From Amborella trichopoda (taxonomy: Eukaryota; Streptophyta; Magnoliopsida; Amborellales; Amborellaceae), in contig NW_006500178.1 in assembly GCF_000471905.2 (NCBI RefSeq), positions 940,724 to 1,004,723 on the forward strand: 64,000 nt of DNA. The letters run 5' to 3'. The translations under genes were made by a program, and so were the position numbers. Each line of letters opens with the position of its first letter. The first letter of the stretch is position 1. The notes under the pieces were generated by a model that saw nothing but the letters and a program-made list of their open reading frames with translations, had not been told where the DNA came from and did not search any database. This document shows, in pieces, positions 55,301-64,000 of the stretch.

Positions 55301-56210
55301 TCTTGTAAAGGTGGCTCTGGACTGGAAGCAGAGGGGGAAGCTTCATGTTCAGGCGAAGATGGAGTTTCTTCAGGGGTAGTGAATGGCATGCTAGGATGAA
55401 GGGGAGTCTGAGGGAGAATTTTGCCTTATCTTTCCTCTTCTTTGAACATGTTCACCAGTGTTCGCCCGATGTCCTCAACATCCTCATGAGGCGAACGTTC
55501 TGTCTTCCTCACAGACTTGTAATCACCATCATTTGTTTTGGGGTGACATCGAATCTGTTAAATAGTACTTGGTAGCATATTGAGCTTCAACTACAAGAAA
55601 CGGTCTTTTATCAGCATGGACCATATGCTGTCTCCGAACTCGACTATACTTGAAGCACTGGTACAATGTGGACGGAACCACCCCCTGGTCATGGAGCCAC
55701 AGGTGGCCGAGAAGGATGTTGTAGGAGGTGTCAATGTCGATTATATGAAACTAAGCGTAATAGTTTAATTCACCTATCTTGAGATGAAGGCGGATGGTGC
55801 CAACAGGCTTTTCTCTTGACTAATTGAATCCCCAGACTGTGATATGCATCAGAGTAAGATCTTCAGAGCCTAATCCTAATCGAGTTAGGATTCTCCTTGA
55901 GACATGCATGTAATTCACCATTCACAAAGAGAAGGCGATTCTGAAAATTTTCTCCCAATTGTAGATCATCCTTTGAGAAGGTGATCGCCATACATCCACT
56001 CAAGATTGGTGGATCCACCTCGATGGGTTCCACTTTGGTTTCGTACAACTCTGGATCGAAAAGAGCCTGAACTAGAGCCATACGATAGTCCCTTGAGAGC
56101 AAGAGAGCATCATAGATGCTGAGAAGGGCTAGAAGCTTCATCAAGTGCGCTATCACATCATATCTCACCTTTTCCTCGTCAGCCTTTTGTGCTCCTGATC
56201 CTGCCAATGG
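55301..56210 (-). pseudogene. Protease region with active site deleted, copy B
   Basis: The minus-strand frame reads KVRYDVIAHLMK, LSRDYRMALVQALFDPELYE, LSGCMAITFSKDDLQLGENF and NGELHAC, then jumps to a frame-shifted tail. Compared with copy A, about 47 bp including the D-G-G-S-A-V motif are missing near 55900. The protein downstream is out of frame, so this copy cannot make active protease. Confidence 0.75.
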
Positions 56211-57330
56211 TTTGGTCGGTATAGTAGGTTGAGGAGCAGGTTTAGGTGAGGAGGTTTATTTTGGCATGCTGGCTGACTTGATTACGCAGCCGGCTTGGTT
56301 TGAGTGGTCTGGGTAATAGAGATTTGTTTAGGTTGAGGCTTAGGAGGTGGCTAGGTATATGGGACCAACAGCATCCCAGGGAATTGGAGGATGGGTGGAT
56401 TGGCCAGGGTGTTTAGGCGAGGAAGGAACCCAGGGAGCTGGAGGATGGGTAAATTGTTTGAAGTATTCTGGTGAGGGAGAAGTGGTGGACTGGGAAACTT
56501 TAAGATGCCTGCCTTCTAAGGTGGTGGTTGGAGCGTTTCCCCGATCTCAGGCTGACTTGCCCCATGCTAGGTGATGCTTCCAAGATTTGCGCCATGTGAC
56601 AGACTTCCTGAGAATAGAAGCTCTGCCCTATTGATTCTCTCAGCCTCTACTCAAAGACGGGCTCAGAGGGCCACTAAGCTTTCTTCGGTTTTGACTTCTT
56701 GCGCTTCCCAGTACAAGAGGATGGCTTTGACTTGGCTCGAGCTACCAAGGCGTCAGCAACTGTTAAGAATCCAGGTTCTTGGGCTAGCATCTTTCTCAAC
56801 TGTCTCCGGTGCGTCCTGCTTATATTGGTTCCTTTGAGTTCTCTATCGAGGGCCTCAAAGGCTGGACATTCCCGAGTTGTACCTACATGACGCACAGAAG
56901 AGGAAGAGGAAGGGGAAGAAGAAGAAGAAGAGTTGGGGTTAGTAGGTGAGGAACTTTTAAGGTCATTTCCCTCATCGGACCGATTTGGGCAATTTTTTAC
57001 GTCATCACCATAGTTGGACATGTACATGGAGTTTTTTAGGTCTTTCCCCTTCTTAAACCATTGGGGAGTGCTTTTAACGTCGTTACCCTCGTGCCCCGAG
57101 CAGAAGATGGCTCAGGGGTGTCCTCCTTATGAGACGATGAAGGAAGGATGATTGCGCTGGGGATGAAGTCCTGTAAGGTCGGTAATGGAAGAAGAGGTCT
57201 TAAAAATTCTCACTCAACGGGTGGTTGGGGAATCTTGTTTCTCCGACGGGTAGCCCTTAACGCCCGTCTTCTCCTGTTTTCATTGGAAGTGCTTGATTCA
57301 TCTCGCTAGGTTTGTGAACAACCCTAGCTT
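56211..57330 (-). pseudogene. Gag-protease linker, copy B
   Basis: It contains a Ser-rich stretch and FEALDRELKGTNISRTHRRQ to LRKML (56870-56790), then a Lys-rich end (GKRKKSKPKKA). These are equivalents of copy A 44374-45049. Sequence 56220-56570 is a Pro/Thr-rich linker with breaks. Confidence 0.6.
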
Positions 57331-57960
57331 GACAAACTACTTCTCGCTTTAAGGACTTTAGTTTGCTCCACCCGTGGTGGACTCTCCATGGCTGGGAAGT
57401 CTAGGATTCAGCAGGATTGGAGGCATCATCATGAGATTCTTGCACTGAAGCATCTCGTGGGTAGGGATGATGTCTTGTGTTGGGAGTCCCTCTCGCACCG
57501 GTGGAGCAGTGACTTGAGGGTCTCCTTATGGAACGTTACATGCTTCTTGACATCCTTGTATTTACTTCGCGATTATGTCGTGGAAACTGGAGCACTCACT
57601 CAGGTCATGCCCCCATATTTGATGGTACGGGCACCAATGGTTCTCGGTTCCCTGAGCGAGGTGTCGGGGCCACCTTGTCGGCTTTTGTATGATGAGGCCT
57701 TCTTGAAGCATCATGGCTAGCCTTCTTGAAGATGCTTTGTCTTCCTCCTGGACTATCATAGCGTGGGAAGCTTCTGTTGCCCCGAATGCTTTCTTTAACT
57801 CTTCAAGCTTTATTTGACCCTTTCGGGATTCGATGATGTCTTTTAGCGTGTAGCATTTCTCTGTGGGGTGGTTAAGCACAATAATTCGCATGGGTGTCGA
57901 GTCTAGCTTGAGCGGGAAACTTTCTCTCAAGCAGCTCGATCATGTTATGTTCTAGTAATA
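57331..57960 (-). pseudogene. Gag zinc-knuckle region, copy B
   Basis: The minus-strand frame from 57930 reads YTLKDIIESRKGQIKLEELK, AFGATEASHAMI and then GLIIQKPTRWPRHLAQGTEN and CPYHQIWGHDLSEC, the single intact knuckle variant (C-X3-H, then GH, then C). Upstream of about 57960 only short, broken gag-like pieces remain before the leader at 58153, so the capsid core is deleted. Confidence 0.7.
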
Positions 57961-58929
57961 ATCAGAGTAACGCGGGAACCCATTCTTTTTCAAAAGGGTA
58001 GAGTTTATTCTTATGCATGGTCCAATAATCATCTCGATTAAGGTTCGCATGTGAGGGTACCCAGTTGTATGACTATTGTTGTTTGCCTACTTGAGGCGTT
58101 TTCACTATGCTTACCCCTTTAGAGAGGCCCAAAGTTTGGGAGGCAGCTGGTTAGGTGCCTCGATCTCGCCCTCTGGATCCTTTGAGGATCGGGCGGCAGT
58201 GTCTCAGGTTTCAAAAGAAGACCGGGAACGTTTTTGAGATCGCTCTCTCCGGAACCCCTTTCGACGACAGGGGCAGGTGTTACCAATAGGTGAGAGAGGA
58301 ATTTAAAGGTGGGTTCAGGACTTACTCGGGCTGATTCTTGTGGGCGTCCTCTAAGATTACGGAGAAAGCCCCCTAGTAATAAAACTAGTTCGGAATCGCC
58401 TCTCTTGGCTTATATTCTTCTTGTTTTTTGCTTTTCTATAATCACACACATATATGGCATAGGCTATAAAATAGGTGGGTCAGACCTCACCCTTTTCCTC
58501 TTTGATGAACGTACACCAGCATGCCCATTCAAAAAGAAGAAGAGAAGAAAGATGGAGGAGAGAAAAATTCGACTAAGCGAGAGGATCGGAGCGGTGACTA
58601 GGCTGATGGATAATTGACTAGACGTAGTAGTAAAGCAGGCTTGGTAACTAAGATTGGCTCACAGGATTACTACTAGACGTCATTACTAATACCTGCTAGA
58701 TAGTCAGTCAATCGTGGCAATAACGCAGGCCAAGTAACCCTGGCACAACAACATTACGGCTAGAGAACAGGACTATCATGAGAGGCTAATCTCAATCCCT
58801 CTTAGTCGACTAAAAGAGCAGCAGAATTAAGGCTATGAGAAGAGAATAAGAAGAGAAGAAGGGAAAGAAAGAAGGAGGGAGAAGAAAGGAAGAGAAGAGT
58901 ATGAAAGATGAGAGCATAAAGGAGAGAGA

Positions 58930-59860
58930 GGGAGGGAAGGTGTAGTCGAGGTTAAGCATTGCCGACTGTGTTTAGAAGGAAGAGAGAGAAAATTAGTTGG
59001 TGTTAGGCTTCATAGACTCAATGGAGAAGAGAGAGAAAATCAGTTAACACTAAGTCTCGTCAACCGACAGAGGAAGAGAGTGAACTAGTCAATGTTAGGT
59101 CTTACCGACTGACAAAGGAAGAGAGAGAAAACTAGTCGGCACTAGGTCTTATCGACTTATAGAAGAAGAGAGAGAAAACTAGTCGGTGCTAGGTCTCACT
59201 GATTGATAGAGGAAGAGAGAGAAAATCAGTCGGTGCTATATCTCATCGATTGACAGAGGAAGAGAGAAAAGATCAATCGATGCTAGGTCTAATCGACTGA
59301 TAGCGGAAGGGAGAGAAAACCAGTCGGTGCTAAGTTTAACCGATTGATAAGAGAGGAGAGAGAAGATCAGTCGGTGTTAGGTTTCACCAACTGATAGAAG
59401 AAGAGAGAAAATGAGTCGACGTTAGGTCTCACCGACTGAAAGAAGAGGAGAAAGAAGATTAGTCAGCACTAAGTCTCGTCGATTGACATACAAAAGGAGA
59501 GGAGAGAGAAAATCAGTCAGTGTCAGGTCTCATCAATTGATAGATAAGAGAGAGGAAACCAGTAGACGCTATGTCTCATTGACTAACAGAAGAGGGAAGA
59601 GAAGAAGAGAGAGAAAGAGAGAAGGAGAGAGAAAACCAGTCAACGCTAGCTCTCACTGACTGACAGATAGAAGGAGAGAGAAAATCAATCCACGTTCGAT
59701 CTCATCGATTGACAAAAGAGGAGAGAGAAGATCAGTCGGTGTTAGGTCTCATCGATTGACAAAAGAGGAGAGAGAAGACTAGCCAACACTAGATCTCATC
59801 GACTGACGGATAGAAAGAAAGAGAAAACCAGTCGGTATTAGGTCTCATCGATTGATAAAA
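58930..59860 (+). repeat. ~47-bp minisatellite (CGGTGCTAGGTCT core)
   Basis: About eighteen to twenty degenerate units of GAGAGAAAACCAGTCGGTGC followed by TAGGTCTCATCGACTGATAGAGGAA-like sequence. The core is shared with the shorter array at 41160-41470. Confidence 0.85.
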
Positions 59861-60300
59861 GAAAAGAGAGAAGAAGAGAGAGAAAGAGGGGAGGAGAGAG
59901 AAATAAAGAAGGAGAGAGAAAGAGATAGAGATGAGAAGGAGATAGACATAAGAAGGGAGGAGGAGAGAGAAAGAGATAGAGATGAGAAGAGAGGAGAGAG
60001 AAAGAGATAGAGATGAGAAGAGAGGAGAGAGAAAGAGATAGAGATGAGAAGGAGATAGAGGAGAAGGGAGGAGGAGAGAGAAAGAGATAGTGATGAGAAG
60101 AGAGGAGAGAAAAGAAGAGAAGGTGAGAGAAATATATATAGATGAGAAGAGAGGAGGAGAGAGAATGAGTTAGAGATGATAAGAGAGGAGAGAGAAAGAG
60201 AGGAGGAGAGAGAAATAGATGAGAAGAGAAGAGAGAGAAAGAGAAGAGGAGATGGAAAGAGAAGGGGAGAGAGAAAGAGATGAGGAGAGAAAAAGTAAAT
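59860..60300 (+). repeat. Purine-rich tandem repeats
   Basis: Repeats of AAAGAGATAGAGATGAGAAG and GAGGAGAGAG with periods near 30 bp, almost free of pyrimidines except T. Confidence 0.85.
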
Positions 60301-60360
60301 TACCCAAAGGGTATCGGCCCTTTTCTTCTCTCCTCTCTCTCTCTCTAAGACATACTCACA

Positions 60361-61872
60361 AACTCAAGCAGGAATGGAAATTTTATTGAATCAATAAAAA
60401 AATGAACCAAAGGCCCTTACAATTTAGCTTTGCATGTTATATAGAATTAGGCTAAAACATGGGTATAAACCAAAAAACTAGCTAAATTTAAAGATAACTA
60501 CAATTTAATTGAATTTAAAGAAATTCTAAAAATGGGTGCAAAAGGACTGTTTTACCCCTGCCTAACAATGTGTGGAATTCCAAAACAGTCCCTGCAGCTG
60601 CCCGAGAACTTGCGTGATCTTTCGTGGCTGATCCGAGATCATTTTGATGCCCATTTGATCGAAAGATTATTGTTTTTTTGTAAGGTTCGGCATGACGATC
60701 ATTTTGATACCAACTTCGAGTCATGAATCATGTTTTTGAGGCATGATCATGAGACTTGAATCTTTGATGAATCTTGAAAACTTTTGATCAATTCTGTGCT
60801 CGTTCCTTGATGTTTCCTTGTGATTTTTTCATTGAATCACATTGATCGTGTCATCACGATCGTGTTGCAACGAACGTAGCTTGATTTCGTGTTCGGATGA
60901 AGATTTTGTCGTGTTGAGTTTTTTGCCAAAATCTTAAAGTTCGACGATCAAAATTTACAGAAATTTTGATGCCTTTGTGTGTGAAATCCAGCCGTTCATC
61001 GTACGCGAAGTTTGGACCAAAGATAGCCTCGGACCTCACGTACATAATGCAATTAGTTTCGTGCCGATTAGGTATGCGAGCATCGTGATCTGGCTGCTCG
61101 AACGAGGCATGTTGCGGCTGAAATTTCTACAACTCCCTTCATGGATCAATGACTTTCATTTAGCTTTTCTCTTTGCTCGAGCATCGTCACAAGGTGTACC
61201 ACATATCGAATTGTTCATCTTGATGAGACGAAAACGTTCACCAAATTTGGAAGCGATTTGACTTGGAATGAGTAAGATATAGGCCCCGAAAGTGACTACC
61301 CGTGACCGTAAAAACAACCACTTTTAATGGTGTTTTGGTGCAGTGAGGCCATACGGGAATAGTGTGCGACCTACTCCTTTTTAGTCTTTGACCCATAACT
61401 TTTTCTTGGAGTGTCTGATTAAGCTGAAACTTGACCCATAAGGGTTTTCGACTGTGCCAGATCTAATGACAGTGGTCCCATGGTTGTTTGACACAATAAA
61501 AGTACATCTCTAGTTACGGGGTCCATTTCAAGGTATTAGAGACCGATTTTGCTGAAATTGTTTCTTTGTGTTTACTGCCTTAGATATGTTTGATTACAAT
61601 GAAACTTGACAAGTGGTCCTTTGAAGTGCTGATGAAGATCCTGACCAGTTCTGAGGTCATTCTGAGACTGTCGAGAATTTCCATTGTTTTATAGGCTTTA
61701 TTGACATGTTTCCTACCAGGGACCAAGGTGCTGAAAAATACGTTCAAACAGTAGCCTTCTTTCGATCATTGACAGTGAAAGCTGTACTGATTACTCTTTT
61801 ATATTGGTTGCCTCGTGCGCTGGTCCGAGAACTACCATTGCCCTGATTGTTTCCAAAGCTTGCAGACTATTA
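60361..61872. other. Unassigned LTR-like stretch
   Basis: No ORF has a motif. On the minus strand a GATTCAATAAAATTTCC sequence near 60370-60400 could be a poly(A) signal. Text such as GATTAAGCTGAAACTTGACC resembles noncoding parts of plant gypsy LTRs. Probably LTR or leader of an unidentified element between copies B and C. Confidence 0.3.
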
Positions 61873-62665
61873 TCATGATCCGTCATGGTGGTGTGACAGG
61901 CTTTCTATGCGCACTGACTTTGAGATCATCTCTGACATGGTGGTCAGATTGGAGGCATCAACATGTAGAGTAATCTTAGGTTGAAGGTTTCCCACACAGG
62001 TCTGGTCTGCTTCCTTCTCAAGCATAGGGTTGGGATGACGAGCAACTAAATCTCTCCATCTTGCTATGAATTGATTGATGGGTTCCTTGGTCAAGGTGAG
62101 AAGCTTGATGGTTTGACCTCTCTCTTGACTTCGTAGAAGCGTTGGTGGAAGAATTTCTCCATTTCCTCTCAAGTATGAACTAAGTTTGGGGGAAGCCGAG
62201 CACACCATTGAAATGCCAGGCCATCAAGTGCTTCAAGGAGCTGACGGAGGAGGAGTCTCCCATCATCTGTTGTCTCTTGACATGCCCCATGGAAATGCGC
62301 GATGTGCTGGTGTGAGGATGTCATACCATTGAACATGGGAAACTTCCCCTTTTTATAATCCAAGGGAAATGGAACCTGGTCAATGTAGGAGGGGTACGGC
62401 TTCTGTTAATGCATTGTACCCTGCATTCCCAGGATTTCTCTACTCTTTAAGTTATGGGCTACCATAGCGTCAATGTCTGCCTGAGAGACGGGGTGAGGGC
62501 TAGAATTGTCCTGTGAGGCAGAAGGAGGAGGCTGCCTTGGAGCTGCATCATCCGTGTGATGAGAGTCAACCTCATGAGGGGGGATACATTGATTGGGGAC
62601 CGCGTGCTTTCCATGCGATCAGTCTTCTCCATCATCGCTAGCACCATCTGCTCAAACCTGTCCAT
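61873..62665 (-). pseudogene. Ty3-gypsy (Tat-like) gag core, copy C
   Basis: Minus-strand frames: DRFEQMVLAMMEKTDRMEST (62665 down), then YKKGKFPMFNGMTSSHQHIA, FHGACQETTDDGRLLLRQLL and LDGLAFQWCARLPPNLVHT (62363-62170). These are followed by LTLTKEPINQFIARWRDLVA, LQPKITLHVDASNLTTMSEM and ISKSVRIESL (62100-61880). This parallels copy D 27275-26050 segment by segment. Two frame breaks separate the pieces. Sequence ends sharply near 61870, so zinc knuckle and protease are not present. Confidence 0.75.
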
Positions 62666-63990
62666 GCATTCCTCTTGGGAGTTGTTAGGTTATGTCACAA
62701 CCATAACACTAACCATTTCCTCAAGGCGGTCATCCTTAGGTGCAGTTGAAGGCTTCCGAGTTTGGCGAGTCACATGTGGCAGATCAGTCAGCAAGGGCTC
62801 AACTTGCCCCGACTAGACTCGAGTCTTATATGATGATCGCGTGAGGACCGATTCTCAAAGGTCTTGGGACTGTGGCTGCTGAGTCGTTGGGTCATCTTCT
62901 ACGACACTAACCACAGTGCAGGATTCACTGACTTCTTCTTCAGGCATTGTCATCGAAAGAGGGTAAAAGGGGTTCTGATGAAGAGGGTCATCAGAGTTGG
63001 GTGCCCCAACTATCTTGGTTGTTTCCCTAGTCAGAATTTGTAGACCCCTGTCGTGTTTAGCGTTGAGGTTTTGATGGACCTCATACTAAACCTGCGATCG
63101 AGACCGTGGCTGATCGGCTCTTCTTGCACAAGAGAGAGTTGTCTCCATTAGGTGAAGCAATGGGTGTGAGCTAGGAACTGGGGCCAACCTGGGCCAGGGA
63201 GGATGAAGGACTTAATCTCCCATCAGGTATTTGCCCCGAGCTCTTTTATGAGCTCCAGAAGCATGACCGAGATGACAGGGCTAGTTCAAGATGGTATTCT
63301 TGGGGAAAGTCTTCAAGTACCAAGGCTGGAGGTGCTTGCTCGAAAGAGGAGGGACAGGCGGGGGAAGGATCGACTCATCACGACATTTGAGCTGGAAGCG
63401 AGGAGCAGCCTGTGAAGGCAGCGCGTGTGCGCCCCTTGAAGAAGGATCATGGGCGACTTTGGGGACAGCCCGAGCTCGAACAAGTGGTGTGGCCTTAAGA
63501 GGCCGCGAACCACAAGCAGGTGTCTGTAAGAGCACAGGTGGAAGCCCATCCCTTACAGGGTGCAATAGTCTGTGCTTAAAGGGAGGATGAGGGAGTCGTC
63601 TTCCATGTACTCAGGTTGGCATAATGACGGCATTGCCCAGAGTGGTGGGATGAACATGCATAACGTGTACAGGACCCGAGGAAGCCTGATCTTGGACACT
63701 AACTCGAGGTAACATAAGGGTTCTCCGAGGTGTGGCTCGAGTGGGTAACCCACGCGCCTTTGGGTGTGTGTGTGAGGTTGAGGCTCTAGGGTCCTCGCCT
63801 CCATATGTTGAGCATTAAGCATAGAGACCCGAGGTGGTGCAGGAATGTGAGGGGTAGAGCGACCCACAGAAGCAACAACAACTTCCTTGCCTTTTGCAGA
63901 AAGGGGTTGGGCACCCTTTTGGCGTACCTCGACAATCCGACCGGCAAGTGACATGCTGGTGATAGGGTGCATAATGTGAGTGGCAATAGA
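62666..63990 (-). pseudogene. Gag N-terminal region, copy C
   Basis: Minus-strand Pro/Arg-rich frames occur (63972-63553: MHPITSMSLAGRIVEVRQKG, APPRVSMLNAQHMEARTLEP), with further broken frames to 62700. They match loosely the copy D N-part (27925-27572). The frame runs to the window edge, so the true start lies beyond 64000 or just inside it. Confidence 0.45.
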
Positions 63991-64000
63991 CGTGCTGCCA

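Larger units (their letters stand above)
58153..60360 (-). repeat. LTR/leader-like region of Tat-like family (B side)
   Basis: It starts with the single AGGTG (58153-58157) that marks the uninterrupted equivalent of the chromovirus insertion site. The first 650 bp parallel 39056-39700. Two arrays follow: a 47-bp minisatellite (58930-59860) and purine-rich repeats (59860-60300). LTR boundaries cannot be fixed by eye. Confidence 0.5.

Noticed and set aside
1-64000. CRISPR arrays or bacterial-type operons
   Set aside because: All tandem repeats are plant-type minisatellites without spacer structure, and coding regions have introns, poly(A)-type signals and plant retroelement domains.

Overview
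This is nuclear DNA of a flowering plant with a large, repeat-rich genome. Every recognisable protein signature belongs to plant transposable elements: Ty1-copia, Ty3-gypsy of a Tekay/Del-like and a Tat-like type, hAT and Mutator-like. No intact host gene is visible. Almost all coding regions carry stops or frameshifts. Clade names rest on motif reading by eye, without database searches.

Region 1 (1-23.5 kb, AT-rich). A diverged inverted duplication dominates: left arm about 785-5655, right arm about 14739-18255. A hAT-like element at the same site in both arms is flipped relative to its flanks. The left arm also carries a Mutator-type MITE (4184-4644) and another short insertion (5041-5411), both missing from the right arm. 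Between the arms lie a second MITE (7507-7989), a miniature copia-type LTR element (9155-10752), LTR fragments including an inverted LTR pair (11145-12842), and a truncated copia element (12843-14738). Right of the right arm are an internally deleted copia element (18253-20241), a third copy of the 0.95-kb LTR (20242-21362), and a FAR1-domain remnant (22761-23117).

Region 2 (23.5-46 kb). A minus-strand Tat-like element (copy D, gag at 25.1-28.06 kb) is split by a Tekay/Del-like chromovirus, 28064-39055. The chromovirus has about 3-kb LTRs, a tRNA-iMet primer site, decayed gag-pol and a perfect AGGTG target duplication. Beyond it come the LTR/leader-like sequence shared with D (39056-41500), a plus-strand coiled-coil ORF (to 42812) and minus-strand gag-protease of copy A (42.9-45.98 kb).

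Region 3 (46-64 kb). A plus-strand integrase tail (to 46191) is followed by an antisense, intron-containing plant-mobile-domain gene (46776-49232) and GC-hairpin and minisatellite DNA (to 52.4 kb). Next is copy B of the same Tat-like family: coiled-coil ORF 52559-54483 (+), gag-protease 54.65-57.96 kb (-) and LTR/leader 58.15-60.36 kb. After an unassigned LTR-like stretch comes gag of copy C (61.87-63.99 kb, -).

How the parts fit. Copies A and B share the layout gag, aspartic protease, an unfamiliar conserved C-terminal region, then an antisense coiled-coil gene with its own 3' end. Neither has reverse transcriptase or integrase. This looks like a non-autonomous family that keeps an antisense accessory gene, and it is the strongest candidate for something undescribed. 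The plus-strand pol tail with its antisense mobile-domain gene suggests related autonomous elements existed.
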